Position numbers and translations under genes: made by a program | Assembly: GCA_038124025.1 (NCBI GenBank) | Contig: JAYPBC010000002.1 | Location: 62,001-126,000 of the forward strand | Origin: UBA1275 sp038124025 | GTDB lineage: Bacteria; Bacteroidota; Rhodothermia; Balneolales; Balneolaceae | DNA: 64,000 bases | Direction of reading: 5' to 3' | In this document: positions 8,885-17,188 of the stretch, one piece after another | Layout of the letters: each line of letters begins with the position of its first letter | Position numbering within the stretch: position 1 is the stretch's first letter | The notes under the pieces: model-generated | What the model was told of the DNA's origin: nothing | The model's input: only the letters and a program-made list of their open reading frames with translations | The model's database searches: none

Positions 8885-9523
8885 ATGAACATTCAAGATA
8901 TACGTAAAGACTATACCCGCCAGGAGCTAGATGAAGCCGCTTTGTTGGAGGATCCTATCGCGCAATTTAGTAACTGGTTTGAAGAAGCTGTAAAGGCCGA
9001 AGTGCTCGAAGCGAATGCCTGTGCTCTCGCGACAGTTGATGCTCTTGGCAATCCTCACAATCGGATTGTACTCTTAAAAGGAATATCTAAGACTGGATTC
9101 CAATTTTTTACTAATTACACCTCCGATAAAGCAAATGAAATAGAGCAAAATGCTTCAGTAGCAATGACTTTTTTTTGGAAAGAATTGGAGCGGCAAGTTC
9201 GTATCGAGGGGAAGGTGAGTAAGATGAGTCAACAAGATTCTGAAGCTTATTTTTTATCTCGACCTCATATGAGTCAATTAGGAGCTTGGGTTTCTAATCA
9301 AAGTCAAGTTATTAGCGGAAGAGAAGTGCTGGAGCAGCGCTTAGAAGATTTAATGCAGCGTTACCCAGAGGGCACCGATGTTCCTTATCCCACTCATTGG
9401 GGAGGCTTTGAATTGCGTCCTATGAAAGTTGAATTTTGGCAAGGTCGCCCGAGTAGGCTTCATGATAGAATAAGGTACGAGCAGTTAGATCACCAGTGGC
9501 AGAAAGAGCGATTAGCTCCATAG
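8885..9523 (+). CDS. pdxH: Pyridoxamine 5'-phosphate oxidase
   Basis: FMN-dependent oxidase that makes pyridoxal 5'-phosphate from PNP or PMP. FMN-contact segments NPHNRIVLLKG and FFTNYTSDKA are present, and the C-terminal signature ELRPMKVEFWQGRPSRLHDR is intact. The frame opens with TTG at 8879, but the ATG at 8885 gives the family-like N-terminus (MNIQDIRKDY) and is chosen; this yields 212 residues, close to the E. coli enzyme. It follows the redoxin gene and precedes trmB by 12 bases, forming a likely redoxin-pdxH-trmB operon. PLP made here serves the PLP enzymes elsewhere in the window. Confidence 0.95.
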   Translation: MNIQDIRKDYTRQELDEAALLEDPIAQFSNWFEEAVKAEVLEANACALATVDALGNPHNRIVLLKGISKTGFQFFTNYTSDKANEIEQNASVAMTFFWKELERQVRIEGKVSKMSQQDSEAYFLSRPHMSQLGAWVSNQSQVISGREVLEQRLEDLMQRYPEGTDVPYPTHWGGFELRPMKVEFWQGRPSRLHDRIRYEQLDHQWQKERLAP

Positions 9524-9535
9524 GTTGGATGGATA

Positions 9536-10213
9536 ATGCCGAAAATCAAGCATAAACGATTTCAAGAAATCGCTCGATTTGACCATGTAATTGAGTGGAC
9601 CGACTTTCCACATGGTCAAGGATTTAATAAAGCAGTATGGTTTGAATCGCTTTTTTCAGGCTCGGACAAACTCACCTTAGAACTGGCCTGTGGAAAGGCA
9701 GAATATACCGTAGGTTTAGCCAAACGGTATCCAGATAGAAATTTTATCGGGGTAGATATTAAGGGTAATAGAATGTGGGTTGGAGCTAATTATTCCCTAA
9801 CCCATCAGCTGAGAAACACCGCTTTTTTGCGTGCATATATAGGGCATTTAGAACATTATATCCCTAGGCAAAGTGTGGAGGAGATATGGATTATTTTTCC
9901 CGATCCTCAACTAAAAAAAGACAGAAAAAAATTAACATCGGCCCGTTTTTTAGAACTGTACAAAAAATTATTAGTACCAGGTGGTACCATTCACCTGAAA
10001 ACCGATAGCCCCGAATTATTTGAATTTACACTTGAGCAAATTGAGTTGCACAATCTGACCAAACTCAAGCAAATGGACGACGTATATGCGAATCCCTCAT
10101 CGCCTGAGGAATTGGTAGATATACAAACCTACTACGAAGGATTACATGTCAAGAAAGGAAGAACCATTCGATATGTGCAGTTTAGTTTAGATAAGTATGA
10201 TAAAGCAGATTAA
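9536..10213 (+). CDS. trmB: tRNA (guanine-N7-)-methyltransferase
   Basis: SAM-dependent enzyme forming m7G46 in the variable loop of tRNAs. The SAM-binding region LELACGKAEYTVGLA and the acidic strand FIGVDIKGNRMW are followed by the TrmB signature IIFPDPQLKKDRKKL and by GGTIHLKTDS. Length, 225 residues, is typical. It is the last gene of the likely redoxin-pdxH-trmB operon. No oddities are seen. Confidence 0.94.
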   Translation: MPKIKHKRFQEIARFDHVIEWTDFPHGQGFNKAVWFESLFSGSDKLTLELACGKAEYTVGLAKRYPDRNFIGVDIKGNRMWVGANYSLTHQLRNTAFLRAYIGHLEHYIPRQSVEEIWIIFPDPQLKKDRKKLTSARFLELYKKLLVPGGTIHLKTDSPELFEFTLEQIELHNLTKLKQMDDVYANPSSPEELVDIQTYYEGLHVKKGRTIRYVQFSLDKYDKAD

Positions 10214-10247
10214 CATAGTTATAAAACCTATTTTATGGTTATTTAAC

Positions 10248-10276
10248 TTGTCAAATGTCTAGTTTATGTGTATTAT
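10248..10276 (+). promoter_or_regulatory. Predicted promoter of the lrp-mgl operon
   Basis: TTGTCA at 10248-10253, a 17-base spacer and TATTAT at 10271-10276. The transcription start would fall near 10283, giving a leader of about 15 bases before the ATG at 10298. The element directly abuts the palindrome at 10277-10295. Confidence 0.6.
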
Positions 10277-10295
10277 TGTAGTGTAAAATACTACA
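10277..10295 (+). promoter_or_regulatory. 19-bp palindrome, likely Lrp-type operator
   Basis: TGTAGTGTAAAATACTACA: arms TGTAGTGT and ATACTACA match at 7 of 8 positions around an AAA centre. It overlaps the predicted transcription start and ends 2 bases before the regulator's ATG, the position expected for autoregulation. Lrp/AsnC proteins bind A/T-centred imperfect palindromes of about this size. It could also fold as an RNA hairpin at the 5' end of the message. Confidence 0.55.
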
Positions 10296-10297
10296 GT

Positions 10298-10762
10298 ATG
10301 ATAGAACTAGACGATATTGACAAACAGATTATTGCACTCCTGCAAGAAAACGCTCGAATTAGTAATAGAGAAATTGCTAAAAGAGTAGGATTAACAGCCA
10401 CGCCTACTATAGAAAGGGTAAAGCGGCTAGAGCGAGAGGGGGTTATAAAAGGCTACACCGCAGTACTTGAAAAAGAAAAAGTGGGCAAAGGTATGACTGT
10501 TTTTGTCAAGGTTACCCTAAGTGTGCATCAAATGAGTTTATTGGACGGTTTTATTGAAGCGGTACGAGGTATACCAGAGATTTTATCCTGTTATCATACG
10601 ACAGGACAATCGGATTTTTTATTACATGTAGTGGCAACAGATATAGCCGATTATGAACGATTGCTACGGGATAAACTAACCACCTTACCCGATGTGCAAC
10701 GCCTTGAAACCACCATGGTATTACGAGCAATTAAAGAAGGTGGATATATACCAACTGGTTAA
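10298..10762 (+). CDS. Lrp/AsnC family transcriptional regulator
   Basis: DNA-binding regulator with an N-terminal winged helix-turn-helix (LDDIDKQIIALLQENARISNREIAKRVGL region, about 3-31) and a C-terminal RAM/AsnC ligand-sensing domain (about 65-150) that forms dimers and octamers. An upstream GTG at 10268 keeps the frame open but would translate through the predicted promoter and operator; the ATG at 10298 (MIELDDID) is the family-like start, giving 154 residues. Its gene is 14 bases upstream of methionine gamma-lyase, so it probably controls sulfur amino acid breakdown, sensing methionine or a related amino acid. That ligand is inferred from context. Confidence 0.9.
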   Translation: MIELDDIDKQIIALLQENARISNREIAKRVGLTATPTIERVKRLEREGVIKGYTAVLEKEKVGKGMTVFVKVTLSVHQMSLLDGFIEAVRGIPEILSCYHTTGQSDFLLHVVATDIADYERLLRDKLTTLPDVQRLETTMVLRAIKEGGYIPTG

Positions 10763-10776
10763 TTACGAGAAATAGT

Positions 10777-12000
10777 ATGAAATTTAAATCAAGAGTTGTT
10801 CACGGAGTCGATCGTCCCAGTAGAATTCACAAAGAATCTGAAGGTGCCCATATACCACCAATATATCAAACTTCGACCTTTCTGTTTGATGACGTAGCTC
10901 ATGGCGCGCGTGCTTTTTCGTCTTCTGATCATGCTGGAGCACATATTTACACACGTATATCAAATCCAAATAATAATACCCTGGAACAAACAATTACCGC
11001 GCTTGAATGCTATGATTTGGATAGTGACGGGTATACTTCGATGGTTTTTGGAACAGGTATGGCCGCCATAAGTACAGCTATCATGGCTATGGCTAAACAG
11101 GGACAGGTACTTGCACAAGATGCTTTGTACGGTTGTAGTAGTCAATTATTGTTTGAGCAAGCTCCACATTGGGGTATAGAAGCTGATTTTATAGACTTTA
11201 CCGATGTACATGCATTTCAGAAAAAAGTTCAATCCATGGATAATCTCAAGGTGGTCTACATGGAAACCATCACCAACCCAACCATGCGTGTAGCTCAAAT
11301 GGATCGAATAATTGGCATTGCCCACGAAGCGGGTGCTAAGGTAATTGTAGATAATACATTTGCCTCACCAGTATTCTGCCGGCCACTAAATTTTGGGGCC
11401 GATATCGTGATTCACTCATCCACGAAATATATTGGAGGACATGGGACCTCATTAGGGGGGGTGTTGACTTGTTCAAAAGAATTAGCTGAGAACTATCATC
11501 TTGGTACGTACAGGAAAAATTTGGGGGGTATTGCTGGACCTATGGACTCATGGTTGCTTAACAATGGACTAAAAACCATGGCACTACGAGTGCAGGCCCA
11601 AACCGAGAATGCGATGCAAGTAGCTCGATACCTAGAATCACATGAGTCGGTGGAGCGGGTATGGTATCCCATGCTAGCGTCTCATCCCGATTTTAATGTT
11701 GCACAGAATGTGTTACTAGGTGGAGCAGCTTCGGTGATGAGTTTTGAGCTAAAAGGAGGTTTTGAGGCAGGAACTAATCTTATGAATTCGGTTCAACTGT
11801 GCTCTCTTGCAGTCAGTTTGGGTGCGGTAGATAGCTTGATTCAACACCCCGCGTCAATGACGCATTCGGTAATGGATACACAATTGCGAAAAAAAGCAGG
11901 CATTGAAGATGGTTTAGTTCGCCTTGCAGTGGGCATCGAAGAGGTAGATGATATTATAGGAGACTTGAAACAGGCATTGGAAAAAAGTTCTTCGGTCTAG
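10777..12000 (+). CDS. Probable methionine gamma-lyase (Cys/Met metabolism PLP enzyme)
   Basis: PLP-dependent trans-sulfuration family enzyme, 407 residues. The PLP lysine is Lys217 in SSTKYIGGHG, and the phosphate-binding YTRISNPNNNTLE segment is at about 58-70. Within the family, LYGCS at 117-121 places a cysteine where methionine gamma-lyases have their characteristic active-site Cys (Cys116 of the Pseudomonas enzyme), whereas cystathionine synthases and lyases usually do not. The reaction would be methionine to methanethiol, 2-oxobutyrate and ammonia. It forms an operon with the preceding Lrp-type regulator. Cystathionine gamma-lyase or O-acetylhomoserine sulfhydrylase activity remains possible. 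Confidence 0.82.
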   Translation: MKFKSRVVHGVDRPSRIHKESEGAHIPPIYQTSTFLFDDVAHGARAFSSSDHAGAHIYTRISNPNNNTLEQTITALECYDLDSDGYTSMVFGTGMAAISTAIMAMAKQGQVLAQDALYGCSSQLLFEQAPHWGIEADFIDFTDVHAFQKKVQSMDNLKVVYMETITNPTMRVAQMDRIIGIAHEAGAKVIVDNTFASPVFCRPLNFGADIVIHSSTKYIGGHGTSLGGVLTCSKELAENYHLGTYRKNLGGIAGPMDSWLLNNGLKTMALRVQAQTENAMQVARYLESHESVERVWYPMLASHPDFNVAQNVLLGGAASVMSFELKGGFEAGTNLMNSVQLCSLAVSLGAVDSLIQHPASMTHSVMDTQLRKKAGIEDGLVRLAVGIEEVDDIIGDLKQALEKSSSV

Positions 12001-12008
12001 TTAGGAGC

Positions 12009-12908
12009 TTACCAACTTCCTCCAGCGCCACCGCCGCCAGAGCCAAATCCGCCTCCGCCACTAAAACCGCCGAATCCACCGCCACCAAAGCCACCACCGC
12101 CAAATCCACCACGACCTCTGGGACTGTTAAGAAAGCTACTCCAAAGTAGAACATCCATAGCACCAATGGTTCTTCCACCGCCGCGACCTCCTCGTCCTTT
12201 GGAAATAATAAAGTAAAAAATGAGCCCCAAAATTATGAGGATATCTATTGGGAACCCTTTATTGGAGCTTCGTGTAATTTCAACAGCATCATATTCTCCT
12301 GAAGCTAATTGAATAAGTGCACTAGTAGCTCGATCTAGACCTTGGTAAACTTGTCCACTTTGGAGGGCAGGTATTAGAATATCTTGTACAATCCTATTGG
12401 CCATTACATCTGGAATAGCGCCTTCTAATCCATATCCTACCTCTATTTGTAATTCCCGTTCTTGTACAGATATTAAAATAAGAACCCCATTATATCGTTC
12501 GGCTTCCCACATTCGCCAGGTGTTAAATAGGTACGTTGCTGCTTCCTCTCTTGGCATTCCAGCTAGATTTTCGAGCACGGCAACGGCAACGACATTGGAC
12601 GTTGTGTCTCTATAGTTACGCAGTTTTTGTTCAAGTATTTCTTCTTCTTGGTTGGTTAGTAGATTTCCAAAATCGTTTACCATACCAACAGGCCTTTGTG
12701 GAAGCTCATTTGTGGACTGAGCATATAGCATACCAGCAGTACTTTGAATAGACGCACCCGTATGAGTTTGGAATTCCCCCCATATTGTGGAAAGTGAAAC
12801 AAGATTTGCCCCAAGTATCCAAAATAGAGTCATCAAACCAATGATAGAGGAGCGTTTACTTCTATTTTTTACATGGAATATGGATTTTTTCAATTGGATA
12901 TTATCCAT
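12009..12908 (-). CDS. TPM-domain (YgcG-like) membrane protein with Gly-rich tail
   Basis: Contains an N-terminal hydrophobic signal/anchor (about 18-40), a TPM domain (about 60-190, RPVGMVNDFGNLLTNQEEEI and the conserved VEVGYGLEGAIPD segments), a second transmembrane helix (about 215-232, FPIDILIILGLIFYFII) and a C-terminal glycine-rich tail of GGFGGGG repeats ending GGSW. The frame is open up to 13007, but the ATG at 12908 overlaps the stop of the upstream TPM gene in ATGGATAA, and is chosen as a translationally coupled start (299 residues). It belongs to the minus-strand lemA-TPM-TPM operon. TPM proteins have been linked to photosystem repair in plants and phosphatase activity; the bacterial role is unclear. 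Confidence 0.85.
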   Translation of the reverse strand: MDNIQLKKSIFHVKNRSKRSSIIGLMTLFWILGANLVSLSTIWGEFQTHTGASIQSTAGMLYAQSTNELPQRPVGMVNDFGNLLTNQEEEILEQKLRNYRDTTSNVVAVAVLENLAGMPREEAATYLFNTWRMWEAERYNGVLILISVQERELQIEVGYGLEGAIPDVMANRIVQDILIPALQSGQVYQGLDRATSALIQLASGEYDAVEITRSSNKGFPIDILIILGLIFYFIISKGRGGRGGGRTIGAMDVLLWSSFLNSPRGRGGFGGGGFGGGGFGGFSGGGGFGSGGGGAGGSW

Positions 12909-13329
12909 AGCTAATAGAATCATCAAGTTCATTTTCATCATCGTGTTGATATGGAAAGTGTTGCTGTAACTTACCGCCAATATCCAATAATGCTTTGACG
13001 AGCCCATTTTTGATGTTTCCTTCTTTGAAATCTGCTTGAAGGGTTACCAGGGTACTTTCCCAAAATTCTTGACCAACCTCTGTATGAATACCTTCGTCCC
13101 CCCAAATAGCTAGTAAATGATCCTCCGTAGCTACATACACCATGACGCCATTTCGCAGTTCTGTTTTGTGCATACCTAATTTTTGAAACAAGTTGATAGC
13201 CCTTCTAATCGGATCTTTTTTAGGGCATTTTTTTTCTATATGCACACGAACTTCCCCTGAAGTTTTTTTCTCTGCTTGCTGAATGGCCTGAACAACGGCT
13301 AATTCATCGTCACTGCTTAAAAAGGGCAT
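12901..13329 (-). CDS. Short TPM-domain protein
   Basis: A 142-residue soluble TPM-domain protein without a signal peptide. It begins MPFLSSDDELAVVQAIQQAEKKTSGEVRVHIEKK and shows the family segments NGVMVYVATEDHLLAIWGDEGIH. The C-terminus is acidic (DDENELDDS). It overlaps the start of the next gene by 8 bases (ATGGATAA), which implies translational coupling. Pairing of a short soluble and a longer membrane TPM protein downstream of lemA is a recurrent arrangement in Bacteroidota. Function unknown. Confidence 0.85.
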   Translation of the reverse strand: MPFLSSDDELAVVQAIQQAEKKTSGEVRVHIEKKCPKKDPIRRAINLFQKLGMHKTELRNGVMVYVATEDHLLAIWGDEGIHTEVGQEFWESTLVTLQADFKEGNIKNGLVKALLDIGGKLQQHFPYQHDDENELDDSISYG

Positions 13330-13396
13330 ATGGTTTAAGTACTACAGGGTTACTAATTTACTGGCTTAGGTGGTTTTTCAGTGAGCAGATTACCCA

Positions 13397-13984
13397 TTAT
13401 TCAAAGTCAACGAGTGGGGGCTGTTCAGCTCCTTCATTTGCTTCGAAATAGGCTTTTCGGTCAAACCCAGTAATGGAGGCTATAAGACTTCCAGGAAATT
13501 TCCGAATATCTGTATTGTATTGACGAGCGGTGTCATTGAATCGTTTTCTTTCGGTCGCAATACGGTTTTCAGTCCCTTCTAGTTGAGCTTGAAGATCTCT
13601 AAAGCTAGCGTTTGCTTTTAGTTCGGGGTATCGCTCCACACTTACCAACAGTCTAGAAAGCGCGCCACTTAATTGTTCTTGTGCAGCCTGGAATTGTTGA
13701 ATTTTGGCAGGATCATTAAGGTCATCGGCTTGCAATGTAATAGATGTTGCTCGACTCCGAGCCTCGATAACCGATTGTAATGTTTCCTGCTCGAAATCAG
13801 CGGCACCCTGTACTGTGTTGACTAAATTCGGGATTAAATCGGCGCGTCTCTGGTATTGGTTTTCAACTTGTGCCCATGCACTTTCAACCGATTCTTCGGC
13901 CGTTACAAATCCGTTGTTAACGCCGATTCCATAGATTACAAGGATAGCGAGTAGGGCAATAATAATGATACTTTTTGCTTTCAT
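13397..13984 (-). CDS. lemA: LemA family protein
   Basis: First gene of the lemA-TPM-TPM operon. A single N-terminal transmembrane helix (about 5-22) is followed by the LemA helical bundle, with the signature WAQVENQYQRRADLIPNLV (about 37-55) and the later FPGSLIASITGF motif. Length, 195 residues, is typical. The protein should sit in the inner membrane with the helical domain outside. LemA function is not established; it is often found with TPM proteins or membrane proteases. The start ATG leaves a 101-base divergent gap to the HAD gene. Confidence 0.93.
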   Translation of the reverse strand: MKAKSIIIIALLAILVIYGIGVNNGFVTAEESVESAWAQVENQYQRRADLIPNLVNTVQGAADFEQETLQSVIEARSRATSITLQADDLNDPAKIQQFQAAQEQLSGALSRLLVSVERYPELKANASFRDLQAQLEGTENRIATERKRFNDTARQYNTDIRKFPGSLIASITGFDRKAYFEANEGAEQPPLVDFE

Positions 13985-14085
13985 AGTTTCAAGTCTTTCC
14001 GTTTACAATAATTGGTTCAAAATCAGACTATATTATACGAAAATCCCACGTTTAGGATTCACTGAATCCAGTAAAAATAAAAAGC

Positions 14086-14784
14086 ATGCAAAAAGAATTC
14101 ATTCGGTACATATATTTTGATTTAGATGATACCCTATTAAATCACAAAAAAGCCGAACAAAATGGGTTACGAGATATATATGATAAAATTCCGGCGCTTC
14201 AGGTGGTTTCTGTAGATCAATTGCTGAGGGTCTACGCACAGATTAATAAGGGATTGTGGATCGAATATGCACAGGGGTCTATTGATCGTAGCACATTACA
14301 CCGACGAAGGTTCCAAGAAAGTTTTGAAGCTTTGGGTATAAACGGGGAACTATATGAGTATGCTGGAACCATTTACATGGAGTATTATCGCAAACATTGG
14401 GAGTGGATGAAAGGAGCTAAGCAAGCATTTCTAACACTTCAGGATTACTACGAAACGGGTGTGATAACGAACGGTTTTGCAGAAACTCAATGGATGAAAA
14501 TCCGACAGTTTGGGTTTGATAGCGTATGTACATCCATCATTATTTCAGAAGAATTCGGGTTAATGAAGCCAGATCCGGCTATTTTTAATGAGGCGACTCA
14601 ACAAGCTGGATATGCACCAGAGCATATTCTTTATGTGGGAGATTCGCTCACTTCCGATGTTGATGGGGCATTGAATGCGGGTTGGAATATGGCTTGGTAT
14701 AATCCGAAAAATCTCCCCGTTGAGGGTCGGGAGCCTCATTTGAATTTTCAGGATTTCCAGGAATTAATCGATGTCTTAGGGTAG
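14086..14784 (+). CDS. YjjG family noncanonical pyrimidine nucleotidase (HAD superfamily)
   Basis: HAD phosphatase with the nucleophile and acid in DLDDT (Asp12, Asp14), motif II in GVITNG (about 125-130), motif III lysine in LMKPDPAIF and motif IV in GDSLTSDVDGA. Length, 232 residues, and the C1 helical cap match YjjG/YfnB-type nucleotidases, which dephosphorylate noncanonical or excess pyrimidine nucleotides. The next gene is purL, 55 bases downstream on the same strand, so cotranscription is possible. Assignment to YjjG rather than another HAD group is by overall pattern. Confidence 0.8.
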   Translation: MQKEFIRYIYFDLDDTLLNHKKAEQNGLRDIYDKIPALQVVSVDQLLRVYAQINKGLWIEYAQGSIDRSTLHRRRFQESFEALGINGELYEYAGTIYMEYYRKHWEWMKGAKQAFLTLQDYYETGVITNGFAETQWMKIRQFGFDSVCTSIIISEEFGLMKPDPAIFNEATQQAGYAPEHILYVGDSLTSDVDGALNAGWNMAWYNPKNLPVEGREPHLNFQDFQELIDVLG

Positions 14785-14839
14785 AGGCTAAGCAAAAAAG
14801 CTCGTACATTTAACCCATCTTAAAATCAATGTCCTACAT

Positions 14840-17074
14840 ATGTCTGACCACACCTCAACTGAGCCCTCTGTAAACCTTGAATTAGCCTTAGAACATGGTC
14901 TAACTCAAGAAGAATACGAAATGATTGTTCAATGCTTAGGAAGAACCCCTAGTTTTACTGAATTAGGTGTTTATTCTGTGATGTGGAGCGAACACTGCTC
15001 GTATAAAAATTCCATTATTGAGCTAAAAAAACTCCCGCGTGAGGGCGAGCATTTACTGGTTGAAGCAGGCGAAGAAAATGCCGGATTGGTTGATATTGGT
15101 GATGGTTTGGGTTGTGCGTTCAAAATAGAAAGTCATAACCACCCTTCTGCAGTTGAGCCGTATCAAGGCGCTGCAACGGGAGTTGGGGGAATTCATCGAG
15201 ATATTTTTACTATGGGGGCACGGCCCATTGCCTCCTTAAATTCACTGCGTTTTGGTTCTTTGGAAACCCCTAGAGTTAGATATCTATTAGACGGTGTGGT
15301 ACGTGGTATCGGAGATTATGGAAATTCTTTTGGTGTACCAGTCATCGCTGGTGAAGTGTGTTTTGATGAAAGCTACGAGGGGAATCCACTGGTTAATGCA
15401 ATGAGCATTGGGATTGTTAAAGCGGGAGAAACAGCCTCGGCTATAGCGAAGGGAATTGGTAATCCCGTACTAATTGTGGGTGCGAGCACAGGCCGAGATG
15501 GGATACATGGTGCCACATTCGCTTCTGAGGAAATATCCGAAGAAAGCGAGGCTAAACGTCCTAGCGTACAGGTTGGGGATCCATTTACCGAAAAGTTATT
15601 ACTAGAAGCCAGTCTTGAGGCACTTCAAACGGGTGCTGTTGTTGGAATGCAGGATATGGGGGCTGCTGGAATTGCCTGTTCTTCTAGTGAAATGACGGCA
15701 AAAGGTGGTCAGGGAATGCGTATAAATTTAGATTTAGTACCTGCACGTGAGCCGGGAATGACCGCCTATGAAATGCTTCTTTCCGAAAGTCAGGAACGTA
15801 TGCTCATTGTGGCACACAAAGGCCAAGAGCAAGACATTATCGATGTGTATGAGAAGTGGGATTTACATGCTGTAGTAATTGGCGAAGTGGTGGAAGGGGA
15901 TCAAGTAACTTATTGGAAGGATGGCGAAATAAAAGCCCAAATTCCCGCCGAACATCTGGTATTGGGTGGCGGTGCCCCTCAATATGTACGCGAAACCAAA
16001 AAACCAGCCTACCTGGAGGAAACGCAAAGCGCCGACTTATCAGGACTAAGCCATCCAGAAAGTCTCATAGAAAGTTTAAAAAGCTTACTGAATAGCCCTA
16101 ATATCGCTTCAAAACGCTGGATTCATGAGCAGTATGACACGATGGTTCGAACTAATACCGTGCAAGGGCCTGGGGCCGCTGATGCGGGTATCATCAGACT
16201 TAAAGGAAGTAAAAAAGGGTTGGTAGCAAAAACAGATTGTAACGGAAGATACGTTTATTTGAATCCACGTAGGGGGGGGCAAATTGCTGTTGCCGAATCG
16301 GCTCGTAATGTGGTGTGTTCTGGAGCTAAACCGATGGCTATCACTAATTGCCTCAACTATGGTAACCCATACAAACCTGAGGTATATTGGACATTTAAAG
16401 AATCACTTGCTGGCATGGGTGATGCGTGTAGAAAGCTAAACACTCCAGTCACCGGTGGAAACGTAAGTTTTTATAATGAAAATCCCGAAAGCGCCATTTT
16501 TCCAACCCCAATTATTGGGATGCTCGGCATAATCGAAGATGTTGAAAAGCATAAAATGTCTCCATCTTTTAAAAATGAGGGGGATATTATATTGTATGTA
16601 GGCGCTCCCCGAATCGGTTTAGGTGGAACGGAATACTTGAAGGTAGTACATGGATTAACCACCGGTGATGCTCCGAAACTTGACTTGGATGTAGAGCTAA
16701 AAGTTCAGCAGACTGTATTAGAGGTGATTACCTCTGGTTTAGTTACAGCTGCCCATGATGTATCGGATGGAGGATTGGCCGTTTGTATAACAGAAATGGG
16801 TGTCTTTGGCGATTTAGGGGCCCAAATTAATCTTAGTGTTCTCTCTGGATCTATTCACGAGGTTTGGTTCAGCGAGGCCCAATCAGGAATTGTATTAACC
16901 TGCCAACCAGATAAATATGAGTCGTTGGTTAAGCAGCTAACTCAAGGTGGGGTAGAGGTTGCACAGATTGGCACCGTTCAAGGAGATACTCTTGTATTTG
17001 AAGGTATTGGATCGGTGAATGTGGGCCACCTTCACAGCATTTATGAAGGTGCGATTCCAAAGGCAATGGCTTAA
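14840..17074 (+). CDS. purL: Phosphoribosylformylglycinamidine synthase subunit PurL
   Basis: Small-type PurL that, with separate PurQ and PurS, converts FGAR to FGAM in purine synthesis. Signatures include SEHCSYK (50-56), ESHNHPS (97-103) followed by the ATGVGGIHRD loop, and the second-half GPGAADAGIIR and AHDVSDGGLA motifs. At 744 residues it matches the small form and lacks the fused glutaminase of large PurL. PurQ and PurS are not in this window. The upstream 55-base gap holds no clear terminator. Confidence 0.97.
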   Translation: MSDHTSTEPSVNLELALEHGLTQEEYEMIVQCLGRTPSFTELGVYSVMWSEHCSYKNSIIELKKLPREGEHLLVEAGEENAGLVDIGDGLGCAFKIESHNHPSAVEPYQGAATGVGGIHRDIFTMGARPIASLNSLRFGSLETPRVRYLLDGVVRGIGDYGNSFGVPVIAGEVCFDESYEGNPLVNAMSIGIVKAGETASAIAKGIGNPVLIVGASTGRDGIHGATFASEEISEESEAKRPSVQVGDPFTEKLLLEASLEALQTGAVVGMQDMGAAGIACSSSEMTAKGGQGMRINLDLVPAREPGMTAYEMLLSESQERMLIVAHKGQEQDIIDVYEKWDLHAVVIGEVVEGDQVTYWKDGEIKAQIPAEHLVLGGGAPQYVRETKKPAYLEETQSADLSGLSHPESLIESLKSLLNSPNIASKRWIHEQYDTMVRTNTVQGPGAADAGIIRLKGSKKGLVAKTDCNGRYVYLNPRRGGQIAVAESARNVVCSGAKPMAITNCLNYGNPYKPEVYWTFKESLAGMGDACRKLNTPVTGGNVSFYNENPESAIFPTPIIGMLGIIEDVEKHKMSPSFKNEGDIILYVGAPRIGLGGTEYLKVVHGLTTGDAPKLDLDVELKVQQTVLEVITSGLVTAAHDVSDGGLAVCITEMGVFGDLGAQINLSVLSGSIHEVWFSEAQSGIVLTCQPDKYESLVKQLTQGGVEVAQIGTVQGDTLVFEGIGSVNVGHLHSIYEGAIPKAMA

Positions 17075-17188
17075 AGATTAACGGATAGAATTAATCCTCA
17101 TGGTCACTGTTGAAGCAATAAGAACAAGCTAAGACCTATTGTGTGGCCTGAAGAAAAACCGTTTGTACGAATACTCATGAGATAGGCC

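Noticed and set aside
10268..10297. Upstream GTG start for the Lrp-type regulator
   Set aside because: It would read through the promoter's TATTAT and the palindrome; the ATG at 10298 gives the family-like N-terminus.
11954..12178. Antisense valine/alanine-rich frame over the Gly-rich tail
   Set aside because: It is an artefact of the glycine-codon repeats in the TPM protein gene.
12909..13007. N-terminal extension of the long TPM protein up to 13007
   Set aside because: The extension lies inside the upstream TPM gene; the ATG at 12908 overlapping that gene's stop codon is a better coupled start.
12901..13329. Frameshift splitting one TPM gene
   Set aside because: Both frames carry complete domains of their own with a classical coupling overlap, so they are two genes.
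16261..16290. G-rich run in purL as a possible slippage site
   Set aside because: The reading frame continues intact with conserved sequence on both sides.
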